A stretch of DNA of 64,000 nucleotides from Magnolia sinica (GCF_029962835.1 NC_080588.1:48281001-48345000), one strand, 5' to 3'; shown: positions 32,541 to 44,530, counted from the first letter of the stretch. The notes: generated by a model from the sequence alone, not told the origin. A program made the numbers and translations.

Positions 32541-33797
32541 CCTCATGGGGACGTCGAGATAAAGAATCTGACGAATGACAATGTTTTCAAAGTAAATGGA
32601 CATCGTCTCAAGCTATTTATTGAGAAGTTTGATGCAGAGGATATATCCATACCTCTGATCCATCTTATGTATCAGGATTGACCTCCTAGTTTGATAGAGG
32701 TATAATTAGGTTTATTGCTTTTATAGGATTTAGGATTAGGATAATTTGTTTTTCAATAAGATTAGTCTTCATGCTAACCCATTTATATGTTGTGAACTTT
32801 GGAAAAGCTTCAATTCCCCTTCTTCAGGTACTACCTTTCCATCACTTCTCATTTCTTTTTGTTGTCCCATATACATTGCATGCTTATATATTTTTTTACA
32901 TTGAGGACAATGTAGATTTCAAGTTGGGGGTGTGGATTAGGTAAACTAACTAGTATTTTCTTAGTCTTTGAGCAAAAATTTTAAAAGTTTTTAATTTTTC
33001 AAATTAAAAAACTATTTGGAAAGCGATAGTTTATGTAATTAAGAATGTCTTGAATATGAACAATAAGATAGAGGTTGAATTTTGAATTGTTGGGGTTTGA
33101 TCAACCGAGTAGACTATCACTCAAGTTTCTTTACTTGATTAAGAGGAAGTTTGAATATCTTGTTGATCTAAATCATGAGACACATTCAATTTATTTTCTG
33201 TGAATTATGTTAGAATTTTTGATTGTTAGTATGTAAATCTTTGATAGATGTTGAGAATTAAGTTTGGAGAATTTTATCCACCTTAGATGAAAAGAACCAG
33301 TTAAAAAAATAGTGAGATTGACAAAAAAGTCATGTATGATGAAAAGACTGAAAATAATGAAAAATATGGAAAATAATAAAGATAAAAAGACTGAAAAGAA
33401 TGAGTAAATAAAAGGACCGTCGATATAAAATAAAAAACTGGAAATAGAAGGAAAATGGGATAAGTTCGGAATCAGCACTTGATGATTCAATTTTGAGGTG
33501 ATGAACATGGCTAATGATGGTATGTTTATGGAAAATAAGTTGGAACTCACTAAGAACATAAGAAAAACTTAATACATAAACTTATGTTTTTAAGTGATTG
33601 ATAGAGAACCTATTTGATTGATTGCTCATGAAATTCGGTTCTAGGTTTTTAAATTTTCACTCTCACCTCTTTAGATTCTACTCATTCATACTTGTTTGCA
33701 TAAAAGATTATTTTCTAAAAAAGGTTTGAACATTGAGAATTGAAGATTATTTCACGTATGTTTTGCTCAGGACTAGCAAAATGCTAGTTGGGGTGCG
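32541..33797 (+). other. Athila A post-integrase region with two polypurine tracts
   Basis: After the solo LTR, the integrase tail wording (ATCCTCATGGGG...) continues to a stretch ending ATTGAGGACAATGTAG. A G-rich tract, AAGTTGGGGGTGTGG (32921-32935), comes before about 860 bp of non-coding A-rich DNA. A second tract, GCTAGTTGGGGTGCG, abuts the 3' LTR at 33797. Athila elements often have an env-like frame here; none is seen. On the minus strand an A/T-rich open frame (33191-33559) recurs in Athila B, probably through low complexity. Confidence 0.7.
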
Positions 33798-35268
33798 TGT
33801 TGAGCGTCAAATATTGCATGTTTTCCCTATTGATATCTTAGTTTTATGAACATAATAATGCTTAATGGGTATATTTTATAAATGTTTGTATTGCAAGGTG
33901 AACCTAGGAGCTTAGATTGAAAAGAATGTTAAAAGCATGGATTTAATACTTAAGAATTACCAAGGTAAAAGATGGATCTTAGGGGACTAAGAATAAATTC
34001 TTCACATGCCAAAGATCCAAGGAAACTAAGTACAAAGGATAATGAAAAGACCGAAAAAGATTATTTAATTTGCAACAAAAAATAGACAAGTTCGGTTCGA
34101 CCGAAGCCAATTTCGGTTCGTTGAAATCATACAAAACAGTCTAACAACCAATGATGAAATTCAGAGCTAATTTGGTTTGACTGAAGGATAATTCGGTCCG
34201 ACCGAATCCAAGTTTGGTCCGACTGAAGAAAAGATTCGGTGCGATCAAAAGTGGATAAAAAGCTCTAGTGAAGAACGATGAATTTCAGAGTTAATTCGGC
34301 TCGATCGAGGATTAATTCGGTCCAACCGAACCCAAGCTTGGTGTGACCGAAATCAGGCAACTACTAAAACAGAATCTTGTCATGATTCGAACTTGACTTC
34401 GGTCCGACTGAAGGTGACTTCAGTCCGACTGATGCGTAACGCGATTGCATAAATTTAAGGCTGTTTCAAGGTTGGTTTTCGAAAATTCCAAGGCAGTGTG
34501 AAAGATGGTGTTTCACAACTATAAACAGGAGTCCCTAGGACATCCCAAAGTATCTTATAGGGTTCAAGGAGTAGAGCTAAAGGGTGGAGCAGCCTCCGAA
34601 GAGTTTTTCTTCCTCTTCATTAGTTTATTTTCATGATTTGTTTAAGAGATTTGGTTTTAATCATGTCGATGGTTAGCGTGTTGTAATGTTTATTTTGCTT
34701 TGATTCTTGTTTATTTTGAACTTCATTGATTTTCAGTTTGAATTTAAGGAATATTTTTAGTTTTCTATGGTTTATTGTGACTCAAATTACAATAGATGCT
34801 ATGATAGCTTTGAATATCTTCCTTTTCATTATAAGATTATGAAGATTATGAGATCGGTAAATCCTATTCTTCATCATCGTCTCCTAGGCATGGTAGGATG
34901 ATGGAATCCCTTCAAATCATCACAATATTTCTTTATGTGAGAACTAATTCAATGTGATGTTCAGATTATGCTTTAATTATTTTATCTTCCACCTGGATAG
35001 GATAGGACTTCGATTCCAATTGTGTTCATTAAATTAAGTGAGGAGGCATCTTAATAGCTACAAGTGGATCCTTGGCGCTCTAGTTCTCTTTTGATATTTG
35101 ATAAATCCTTCACAATTACTCTCTTTTATTCTAGATTTAAGTTTAGATCTTATTCTAGTTCTACTTCTAGTTATTTTTAGAATATGTACAAGTTTAGTCC
35201 TTGTGGATTCGACCTCAGTCTCATCGAGTTATTACTACATTGCGACCTTGCACTTAAGGTTGTGAACA
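33798..35268 (+). repeat. 3' LTR of Athila A
   Basis: Starts TGTTGAGCGTCAAATATTGC, ends AAGGTTGTGAACA. Compared with the 5' LTR it lacks a short block near 34675 (the AACTAAACCTCTTAGC region) and carries many substitutions. Palindrome array at about 34090-34430. Confidence 0.9.
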
Positions 35269-35440
35269 GAGAGTTCCATGTGGCTGGTGGCAGATAGGTT
35301 GCCACCGGTCCCCACTTGGATTGCATGCTTTGGCAGGTAACATCATCTAAGCATGTGGGGGCTCTTCTGTGAGGGTTGTTGCTTTGAGGTTTTCGCCATT
35401 TGTTTGTTTGCACTTGGTTTTGGGCTTGGGTTCGGGCTTA
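35269..35440 (+). repeat. Repeat R1, right part
   Basis: Continues R1 beyond Athila A: TTCCATGTGG, GGTTGCCACCGGTCCCCACTTGGA, GCTTTGGCAGGTAAC, GGGCTTAACTAGGTGA. The same order is seen at 37826-38010 in R2. Confidence 0.75.
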
Positions 35441-35484
35441 ACTAGGTGAATAAGCTTGGGTTCGGGCTTAACTAGGTGAATAAT
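35417..35484. repeat. Small tandem duplication, about 35 bp
   Basis: GGGCTTGGGTTCGGGCTTAA is followed by CTAGGTGAATAA and then repeated once. Confidence 0.8.
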
Positions 35485-35770
35485 CTTGATTGAACAAATT
35501 TAAATGAGAAACATAGATATAACAGCATTCAATGAAATCTAAAATGAATAACCACATGATTGAAGAAAACTTGAATGAACATAAAAACCTAGATGAACAA
35601 TCTTGATTGAACAAATTTGAATGAGAAACATAGATAAAACAACATTTAATGAAATCTAAAATGAATAATCACATGATCGAAGCAAACTTGAATGAACATA
35701 AAACATTCAATGAAACCTGAAATGAACAACCAAATAATTGAATCAAACTTGAATCAACATACATATAAAA
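35482..35770. repeat. Tandem repeat, about 118-bp unit, at least two and a half copies
   Basis: AATCTTGATTGAACAAATTT occurs at 35482 and at 35600, with the rest of the unit (AATGAGAAACATAGATA, CATTYAATGAAATCTAAAATG, ACTTGAATGAACATAAA) repeated in order. Degenerate echoes continue to about 36050. Confidence 0.8.
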
Positions 35771-36059
35771 AAATCGAATAAACACCCCATAGAACTGAAT
35801 GACCACCCTACACATCCAAACCTCGATGAACAACCTTGAATGAGCAGCATACACATCCAATCAAAGCATAATGAATAGCCCACACATTTTAACAAACCTG
35901 GATCAATAGCCTACATAAACAATCAATCCTGCAAGAACAATCTACAAATCCATACCTAAATCAAAAGCCCACACAATCAATTAAACCAGAATGTACACCC
36001 TATAGATCCAACTAAACCTGAATATACACCCTATACATCCAATCCATTCAAACCTGTAA

Positions 36060-36711
36060 GAATGGATGTGCAAATACGTACCTGAATCATCAAATTGCTT
36101 TGGCCTATCATATGGCTGTGCTAATTAGATGTCTTCATTGGGAGGATATCGAAAGTCCTTCAAGAACCTTGATTGTTGCAGTTGTTGTGTTGTGCCAACC
36201 TGGGTACTGGCTATTAGAACTTATGTTGGTGTGAGCTGGAAAAACATTTCTTCTGTGATCTTTGTATTTTGGACCACCTATAGGATGCAATACATTAACA
36301 CTAATCATGCTGGATGCGGCTGTGGGGGAATGTCTTCCTGTATATCAAGAGTGTAGAAGGGGAGTCCTCCTTCTTCATGGTTGGCCATAACTATCTATGC
36401 ACTAGTGCGAATTATGCTGTGATAAGCGGGGTTTTTTTTTTTTTTTTTAGGACGCTTGACTTGTAGATGCACAATTTTTAGTTTTTTTTTTAAAATTATA
36501 TTAAAATGGATGCTAATGCAGAAGCAAATTTGCAAGAACTGGCATTCCTCGTGTATTGGTAAGATCTTGTTTCTCAAGTCGAGTCACAACTAGTGTGACT
36601 AACTAATCCCCATAAGAGTCTTCATTCTGTGGACGTTAGATCCTAAGTGGGGGAATTGACTCGCTTTTCACGGGTTGCCTCACTACAGGGCTTTTATGTG
36701 GCGTAAGAAGG
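36060..36711. other. No gene seen between the 118-bp repeats and R2
   Basis: Mixed AT-rich DNA with T runs at 36428-36448 and 36480-36491. If R1 and R2 are LTRs, this and the preceding repeats would be the internal region of a non-autonomous element. Confidence 0.35.
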
Positions 36712-37460
36712 TGTTATGTTTGACCAGAGTCGCCACTAACTAATTATTTTGATCTTACAGTCAGTTAGACCATTTAAAAATGCTTATGATTGAGAATCCG
36801 AAGATCCTTAACCCTAAGATGACTTTTGAATTTGTGTTCTAGAGATTTTGAGTAAAGGACCAGAGTTACAGAGAGGGAAAGTGGTAGGCATTCACTCTGC
36901 CCTACAGATGTACAATCTCTATTTCACAAGATTTGACTAATTTATGAGGAATATGGTTAGTTCTCACAAAAAAAAGATTGAATTATAATGCAATGTTAAT
37001 GATGGTTAATTGATTTAAATTTCTGATGGGCATGATCTAATTATATCGATAAGATGCAGAATATACGTTCAAACCGACCGAGTGTAGGGTGCAAAGTATG
37101 TAGAAATGAGATGTGTGGGATACTCAATGTTATGTTGATGCTTATGACAAAATGATGACTAACTAGCTGGGTTTTTGGTGGGCAGGCTTTGATTATATCG
37201 GCAAGCCATAGAGTATTTGCTCACCATTTAGATATGCGAAAATGATGTAATGCAATACAGTGATGATGTATTTGAGGAGCAGGGGGTTGAGAAGTGTTGC
37301 ACAATGTTAATGCTCTAACTTAGATAAAACTGATCAAAGCTCGAATGGTTGGATGGACGATAATATCATAAATGGATAAATCGAGTGGCTTGAATTAGGC
37401 TTAAATGGATCAGGAGACTCATATTATGGATATGTTAGGCTATACTAGGGTTGGAATCTC

Positions 37461-37495
<35 letters not shown>

Positions 37496-38010
37496 TTCCT
37501 TGGCAGAGGGATGGCTGGATGTAGTGGAAGCTTTCCTTAATGCTTCCTGAATCTATTGGATGCTTGAAATGAGAAAGGGAGAGGGCTATTTATAGCCTCC
37601 AAATCCTTTTTTTTAGTAATTCCTGAAAAGATCACAGGCAAAAGGTGGTTCAAGGGCTAAGATTGGAGATTGTCACGTGACATCATCTCATAGGTTAGAT
37701 GAGGTGGTAAAAGGGTAAATTTGGGCAAGAAGATGGGCATTAGAGTAAATACACATCAGCCAAGCACTTAGAGTTTGGAAAAGAGGGGTTCTACATGCTT
37801 GAGGGATGTCAATCTTAAGAGGAGTGTCACGTGGGTAGCGGTAAGTTGGTTGCTACCAGTCCCCACTTGGACTCCCTGCTTTGGTAGGTAACTCGCCTCA
37901 CAGTGTGGAGGCTCTAATGTGAAGGATGATGCATCGATGTTGCGCAATGTACTCCGATTGGGCTTGATTTTGGACTTTGATTTAGGCTTGATTTTGGGCT
38001 TAACTAGGTG
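36712..38010 (+). repeat. Repeat R2, uninterrupted sister of R1
   Basis: Begins TGTTATGTTTGACCAGAGTC and follows R1 block by block, including a CT microsatellite (37464-37491) at the same place, to GGGCTTAACTAGGTGA near 38010. Where R1 carries Athila A, R2 reads straight through (AAGAGGAGTGTCACGTGG). This supports the Athila A boundaries. Confidence 0.7.
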
Positions 38011-38539
38011 AGTTGACTGGGTTATTTGGACTAGATAGGCTAACCAGATGAGTTGACTTAGTAAGTTAACTGGGTGAGCTGACTCGTCGAGTTGACTCAA
38101 GACTTTTAGGGTTTTAGGGTTATAGGGTTTAGGATTAGGTTGATTGGGTTGACTGAGTTAAGGATATGGGCTTTGATTGACCATCCATTGGTTCAAACTT
38201 AATCAACTTATTAGCTTGGGGTGGGATGTCTATAACTTATTTTAGTGGGACTTGATCTTTCTCTCCCATTTTTTTTTCAGTATTTGACAAAGAGTTAATT
38301 CCAATAGATATAACAATAAAAATATAATATAGAACAACTATATAAATCATGGATTTAACAATTATAAGACACATACTAACAGTGGAATAAATGGTGCATA
38401 TAAACATTAAAACATGGAGCATACATATTATGGTTATTCAAAGGATATACTAATCGAATTAGGAATGACCAATGATAGTCTAAGCTAAAAATATATGATA
38501 CCAAAATTTAGTAACTTTAAAGTTTAAACTATAAAAAAT
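38011..38539. other. No gene seen
   Basis: Simple GGTTGACTGGGT-like words (38010-38150) grade into AT-rich DNA. Confidence 0.4.
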
Positions 38540-38735
38540 AAATGAGGTTATAATCCTTAAATTTTACTATTAAGTACAAGATGAGGATAAAATCCTCAGA
38601 TTTTCTATAGTGCTCACTAAAGAGGCTAAAATCTTTTGATTTTCCAATAAGCTCATAAATAAGGCCAAAATCCTCACTTTTAACTATTGAGCACAAAAAT
38701 GAGGCCCAATCCTCTGATTTTATAATTAATCGCAA
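38540..38735. repeat. Tandem repeat, about 51-bp unit, roughly four copies
   Basis: Units with GAGG(C/A)(T/C)AAAATCCT(C/T)..GATTTT..CTATTRAGC repeat through the interval. Translated on the minus strand they give a KSED-(F/W) repeat; this is an accident of the repeat, not a recognised protein. Confidence 0.75.
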
Positions 38736-38879
38736 ATGGACCTTCTAAGATCATATACCAAGGGTGTTATGGTCTCCCAAGTCTCTAGGGAGGGATACCG
38801 TGGTATAGGATGTTAAGACATATAAGTGATTAAGGTCTTTACCAGAGGATTGTTCTGAAGTGGATTCAGACTCCTCAGT

Positions 38880-39840
38880 ATCTTCCTATATTGCCGCCAT
38901 AGGCTTGCCTTTGGATCTTACTTTGCTAGGGCAATCGGTGACAATATGTTCATAACCCTCATAGTTATGACATTGGACCTGCTTATGTTGTTTATCATAT
39001 TTAGTTTTACGATTCTCAACCATCTTGTACTTCTTGTCAACACTATTCCCTCTATTCAATTTGAAGAATTTCTTGAATTTTCTTTCGAAATCCCCATCCT
39101 CATCCTTATCATCACTATCAAATTTAATAATCTTTTGACTATGTTAATGCCTATAAGATGTTTTAAGGAAGGCTAGTTTTTTTACTTAAAGGGGGCTTTA
39201 AACTATAGTTTATATGTTTGTAAGGAGCATAAGAATTCTTCTACATTCATCTCATTTATATTCCTACACTTTTCTATCGAGGTTATCTTAGGAGTGAACC
39301 AATCTGAAAGGGATATAAGTATTTTCCTACATATATGACCATTTAGAATCCTCTCTCCTAAACCCCACATGAAATTGCAATTACCATTAAATTTATAATA
39401 AAATTTTAGACTCTTCCATTTTAATGTTTTCAAATTGGGCCATTAAAAGGTGAAGTTTTAATCTCTTTATAGTGCTAGTTCCCTCTTGGGTGACTTCCAA
39501 TATGTCCCACTCTTCCTTACACGTTTCACATATGCAAATATGTTTAAATTCATCAGGGAAAACCCCACAATAAATAGCATTGAGAGCTTTGACATCATAA
39601 GCATACCGTGCTTTCTCATCAATACTCCATTTGGATTTGTCTTTGAGAGCACTAATGGTTCTACCATCAACCACGACTTGTTCTATGGGCGGTGTCCATC
39701 CTTGTTTGAAAATAGCCCAAACCATAGGATAAATGAATCATAAAAAGAACCTCATCATAGTCTTCCAATATGCATAGTTAGACCTATCAAAATAAGGCAG
39801 TCGTGTGACGACACACCCCTCTTGGGTAGACAACATTCTA
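38880..39840 (-). pseudogene. SIRE-like Ty1/copia gag remnant
   Basis: Reading the minus strand from the primer site: LPYFDRSNYAYWKTMM (gag N-terminal box), MVWAIFKQGW, then an ALNAIYCGVFPDEFKHICIC segment, CKEEWDILEVTQEGTSTIKR, then KLHLLMAQFENIKMEES, which is the UBN2/gag-polypeptide domain. A frame change leads to DWFTPKITSIEKCRNINEM and LCSLQTYKL. The zinc knuckle (38905-38965) is degraded: the second cysteine is Tyr (CHNYEGYEHIVTDCP). Pol is missing downstream. Confidence 0.85.
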
Positions 39841-39890
39841 AGGCTCCTTATATTAATTTAAGGTGGTTAAGCCTTTCAAGTGCTATTTGT

Positions 39891-39901
39891 CTCTGATACC
39901 A
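39891..39901 (-). other. Primer-binding site of the SIRE-like copia element
   Basis: TGGTATCAGAG on the minus strand, complementary to initiator tRNA-Met, sits between gag and an LTR edge at 39904. It fixes orientation and the LTR boundary. Confidence 0.8.
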
Positions 39902-39903
39902 AT

Positions 39904-40093
39904 TGAAATTGCATGTGGTGGTGGGCCACCGGCTATACGTAGAAGCTTGGCAAAGTTATAAAATGAATGATATGTGGCGATTAAGACCAACTAAAATTTA
40001 TGCCTTTTAAATCAATTGCTTACTTAAACTAATACGTCTATTAAACTAAGTAAAACAATTTAACATTAAGGCTTCTAAGCCAATAATGGGTCC
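39904..40093 (-). mobile_element. SIRE-like copia 5' LTR, segment 1 of 4
   Basis: The LTR begins two bases from the primer site and runs rightward until Athila B interrupts it at 40094. The target GGTCC is duplicated at 40089-40093 and 54601-54605. Other segments: 54606-55491, 55905-56020, and from 60828. Confidence 0.65.
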
Positions 40094-42057
40094 TGTTGAG
40101 TGTTAAATATTGCATATTTCTCCCTATTTATATCTTAGTTTTATAAACATGATAATACTAAATGGGTATATTTTATACATGTTTGTATTGCAAGGTGAAT
40201 CTAGGAGCTTGGATTGAAAAGAATGTTAAAAACATGGATTTGCTGCTTAAGAATCACCAAGGCAAAAAATGGATCTTACAAGACCAAGAATGAAGAATTC
40301 CTAAACCAAAGATCCAAGGAAACTAAGTACAAAGGATGAAGAAAGACCGAAGAAAACTATTTAATCTGTAGTAGAAAACAGACAGGTTCAGTCCAACTGA
40401 AGCCAACTTTTGTCCGATTGAAATCGCACAAAATAGTCCAACAACCAACGATGAAATTCAGAGCTAATTCAGTTCAATCGAAGGATAATTTAGTCCGACC
40501 AAATCCAAGTTTGGTGTGATCGAAGGAAGGATTCGGTGTGATCGAAAGTGCATAAAAAGCTCCAGCAAAGAACGATAAATTTTAGAGTTAATTGGGTTCG
40601 ACCGAAACTTAAGTTCAGTCCGACCGAACCTAAGCTCGGTGTGACTGAAATCGGGCAACTGCTGAAACATAATCCTCTCATGATTCGAACTCGACTTTGG
40701 TCCGACCGATGTATAACGCGGTTACGTAAATTTGAGGCGGTTTCAAGGTCGATATGCGAAAATTCTAAGGTGGTGCGAAAGATAGTATTTCACAACTATA
40801 AATAGGAGTCCCTAGGACATTCTAAAGCATCTTCTAGGGTTCAAGGAGTGGAGAAAAAGGGTGGAGTAGCCTCCCAAGAGTTTTTCTTCCTCTTCCTTAG
40901 TTTAGTTTCATGTTTTGTTTAAGAGTTTTTAGTTCAATCATGTCTATAGTTGGCTAAACCTCTTAGCTAGGGCTAAGAGGTGAAGCTTGTAGTATAATGG
41001 GATGTTTCTATTACTTTAATTCATGTTTATGTTGAACCCCATGGATTCTAATTTGATATTTAAGGAATACTTTCAGTTTTTAATAGTTTATTGTGACTCA
41101 AATTATAGTAGATCTGCAATAGCTTTGAGTATCTTCTTTTCCTAATTTGAGATTGTGAAATTAGTAAGTCATGTTGTTCACCATTGTCCCTTGGGCATGG
41201 TAGGGTGATTGAATCCTTCCTAATCTTCATAATTCTCTTGATTTGAGATTATGGGATTGGTAAATCCTGTTGTTTGCCATTGTCTCCTCGGCATGGTTTG
41301 GTGATGGAATCTCTGTCAATTATCATAGTTCTCCTTTATTGAGAATTAGGTTAATGGAAGTTCAGATTTGGTTTTACTGATATATTTTTCAATTGGATAG
41401 GATAGGACTCCAATTTTAATTGTGTTATTTGAATCAAGTAAGAGGGCTCCTTGATCACTATAAGTGGATCCTTAGCACCCTAGTTCTCACCTTTAAATTC
41501 TTAGTTTTAATTACTCTATTCACAATTACTCTCTTAAATACTTCAAAATTAGTTTCACATCTTCTTCTAGTTCTACTTTTAGTTAATTTCAGAAACGTAC
41601 AAGTTTCAGTCCCTATGGATTCGACGTCGGTCTTACCGAGATTATTATTACATCGCGACCCTACACTTGGGGTTGTGAATAGTAAGATGATGGGGTCCTT
41701 TTCAAACGTCACAATACTTCTTCATGTGCAAACTAATTCAATGTAAAGTTCAGATTGTGGTTTAATTATTTTATCTTCCGGCTGGATAGGATAGGACTTC
41801 AATTCCAGTTGTATTTATTAAATCAACTAAGGTAGCATCCTGATAGCTACAAGTGGATCCTTGACGCTCTAGTTCCCTTCTAATATTTGATAAATCCTTT
41901 ATAATTACTCTCATTTATTCCATTTTTAGGTTTATATCTTATTCTAGTTCTACTTCTAGTTATTTTCAGAATATGTATGAGTTTGGTCCCTATGGATTCG
42001 ACCTTGGTCTCACCGAGTTATTACTATATCGCGACCCTACACTTGGAGTTGTGAACA
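40094..42057 (+). repeat. 5' LTR of Athila B, mosaic (1.96 kb)
   Basis: Three blocks. 40094 to about 40960 resembles the Athila A/B LTR family, with a TTCGGTC palindrome array at 40384-40710. About 40960-41681 resembles the sister family of the solo LTR at 30731-32535 and ends in its own LTR terminus, GGTTGTGAATA. Then 41682-42057 repeats the last 376 bp of the first family (compare 54224-54600). The 3' LTR has no such structure. Confidence 0.85.
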
Positions 42058-42063
42058 AGTTTT

Positions 42064-42081
42064 TGGTGCCGTTGCCAGGGA
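42064..42081 (+). other. Primer-binding site of Athila B (tRNA-Asp type)
   Basis: TGGTGCCGTTGCCAGGGA; 16 of 18 positions match the complement of the tRNA-Asp 3' end, six bases after the LTR. Confidence 0.85.
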
Positions 42082-42357
42082 ACTACGTCTGCATTTTTTC
42101 GAGATTAGTTGGTATTAGAATTAGGTTAATATTAGGGGTTATTTTTTTTGTTATGCTTTTAGGTTATGATTTTTTCTGAAATTGTTTTTAGAGACTAACT
42201 CTGTTTTCTATTTCGTAGGATCTTAACATAGTAACCCTAATCGGGTAACTTCTCTCCAACTCTCTCTTATCTTTTTAGAATTCTTATTTGCTATAGGTTT
42301 TATTTATCTTCCTCTTAGATTTCAATTGTTTAGTTACTTGAAGGCTGTGAGTGTTTC

Positions 42358-43440
42358 ATGCCCAAATGGGTTCATGATAACACTATACATCTCTTAAGTG
42401 AAGGAGGATTAGTTGAAGGGTTGCCTATCCATCACCGGATTAGACACCACCTGAGATCCTCCGAGTCAGGAGAAGTGATGGTTGCATATCAACCTCAACA
42501 CCTAGTTGAGGAAGCCCAAGATGAAAATGAGGTGCATCATGCACCCCCGCCTCATACTCTATATGATTATTTACAACTGGCGGGAGTGAGCACACCTTCC
42601 TGCATGATATTTCCATTGAATGCAAGAATTGTGGATGTTAAACAAGGGGTGATTCAACTCCTCCTTAAGTTTCATGGACTAGAATTTAAAAGTCTATACT
42701 TGCATATGAAAGAATTTGATGAGATAATATTTATATTACACTTCCTAAACGTGTTTGAGGACACAGTAAGACTGAAATTGTTTCCTTTCTCTTTGAAAGA
42801 AATGGCTATGTCAAGGTTACATTCCTTAAGACCACAGTCCATTAACACATGGGCTGAGATGACAAGGGAGTTCCTTAAAAAGTTATTCTTGTATCATAAA
42901 ATGAATACCTTGAGGAATGCAATCATGAATTTTGCACACAAAAAAAAGATAAGACATTCTTCCAATGTTGGGAGCGATTTAAGGATCTCATAAATTCATG
43001 TCTACGACATAGCTACGAAACATGGAGGATAACAAACTTTTTTTTATGAGGGATTGACCTCATCCATGCTTTAATTTGTGGAGATGATGTGTAATGGGGA
43101 GTTCATGATCAAGGAAGCCGATGATGCGTGAGATTATTTTGATAAACTCACTGAAACGCACAATCATGGGATACCTCCTCAAGAACTACCACTTCTAAGC
43201 CTACTCAATCAAAGGAAAGGGGAGGAATCTATGTTTTAAAAGAGGAAGATGATATAAATGTAAGATTGGCCAAACTCACAAGAAAAGTCAAGGCCATGGA
43301 ACTTAAGAAGGCAAAACCCAAAAAGGCTGTATAAGTTATTTGTGGTATTTGTGCTTGCAACATACATACAACTGAAAATTGCCCAAAAATTTCTACTTTT
43401 CAAGAGATATTGAATGAGCAATCAAATGTCATAAACAACT
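42358..43440 (+). pseudogene. Athila B gag remnant
   Basis: The open part runs 211 codons from MPKWVHDNTIHLLSEGGLVE through LLKFHGLEFKSLYLHMKEFD, VRLKLFPFSLKEMAMSRLHS, INTWAEMTREFLKKLFLYHK and TLRNAIMNFAHKK. There a frameshift near 42950 moves the next box (SFQCWERFKDLI) out of frame. Later pieces include an EMMCNGEFMIKEADDA stretch and the C-terminal region with CACNIHTTENCPKI, an incomplete zinc knuckle. This is the longest surviving gag frame of the two Athila copies. Confidence 0.88.
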
Positions 43441-44119
43441 ACTAAAGACCTTTCAGTGGACCTACCTCAAATACATCTAACTCAAGTTGGACGAACCATC
43501 TAAATTTCAGTTGTAGGAACGGACAAACTACTACTCCTTAAGGGATCCTTAATCAATTTCTAAATCAAAGGAAACCTCAAGAGGATCCGGTCTTAAAACA
43601 TATTCAAGATCAAGAGCTTTTTATGCTACAAGCTTTTTAAGACGTTAGAAAGGCCATACAGAGGCTTGAGACAAAAAAATCGATCAGGGAGAAAGGGATC
43701 CTTTTGGCTCAACCTCTCTTTAATCTAAAACGGCAATATGAAATAAGTGATCCAAGCTCTTCAAACCAAATGGAGCAAGCTAAGTCTATCACCACTCCTA
43801 GGAGTGGAAAGATTATTGACAAAACTATTCCGGTGAGAGATGAAAAGCCTAAGGACCCAGAAGAAATTGAGAATGATAGACCTAACAATGCCCCCATATG
43901 AGGAAGAATCGAAAAGAGTGAGTAAGCCAATTGGGCCATTCCCACAACGGTTAATTGCACCAAAATCTCTAGGTAACTCACAGGATATTTTAGAGGTAAT
44001 TAAGCAAGTAAAGTTCAATATTCCTCTACTAAACGCCGTTAAACAAATCCCTTCATATGCCAAATTTCTGAAAGATCTATGTACTACCAAAAGATGTTAA
44101 AACGTACAAAAGAAAATCT

Positions 44120-44530
44120 TTCTGACAAAAAAGGTGAGTGCCATCCTCAAGCAAGATGTGCTATAAAAATATAAAGATCCTGGTAGCCCAACTATTACCT
44201 GTATAATTAGGAATCACCAGATTGAGCATGCACTTCTTGACTTGGGAGCGAGCATTAACTTGATTCCCTTTTCAGTATATGAGCAATTGGGTCTAGGTGA
44301 ATTAAAACCCACCCAGACCACATTATAAGTTGCCGATCGCTCAGTTCGTGTACCGAGAGAGATGATTGAGGATGTATTGGTCCAGGTTGATAAATTCTAC
44401 TATTTAGTAGATTTTATTGTCTTGGATAATCAACCCATCGTAGATATGAACACTTAAATTCCCATCATCCTTGGTAGTCCATTCCTTCTTACATCAAATC
44501 AATCATTAATTGTAGGAATGAAATTATGAA
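44120..44530 (+). pseudogene. Athila B aspartic protease remnant
   Basis: IRNHQIEHALLDLGASINLI, then VYEQLGLGELKPTQT, VPREMIEDVLVQVDKFYY and IPIILGSPFLLTS. The DLGAS active site is retained, but a stop precedes the domain and frame changes follow. An acidic linker continues to 44936. Confidence 0.85.

Larger units (their letters stand above)
23688..35268 (+). mobile_element. Athila A: Ty3/gypsy retrotransposon, near full length, inactive
   Basis: An 11.6-kb element with 5' LTR, tRNA-Asp primer site, gag, protease, reverse transcriptase, RNase H, integrase, a non-coding post-integrase region, polypurine tract and 3' LTR in canonical Ty3/gypsy order. Protein wording and the primer site place it in the Athila lineage. 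The flanks AAGAG (23683-23687) and GAGAG (35269-35273) look like a 5-bp TSD with one change, and sister repeat R2 shows the uninterrupted target. The two LTRs clearly differ, so the insertion is old. A solo LTR (30731-32535) is inserted near the end of the integrase region. The reading frame is broken in every domain. Confidence 0.9.

Noticed and set aside
38529..38735. Minus-strand KSED-repeat protein
   Set aside because: The periodicity is that of the underlying 51-bp DNA repeat; no start context or neighbouring exons.
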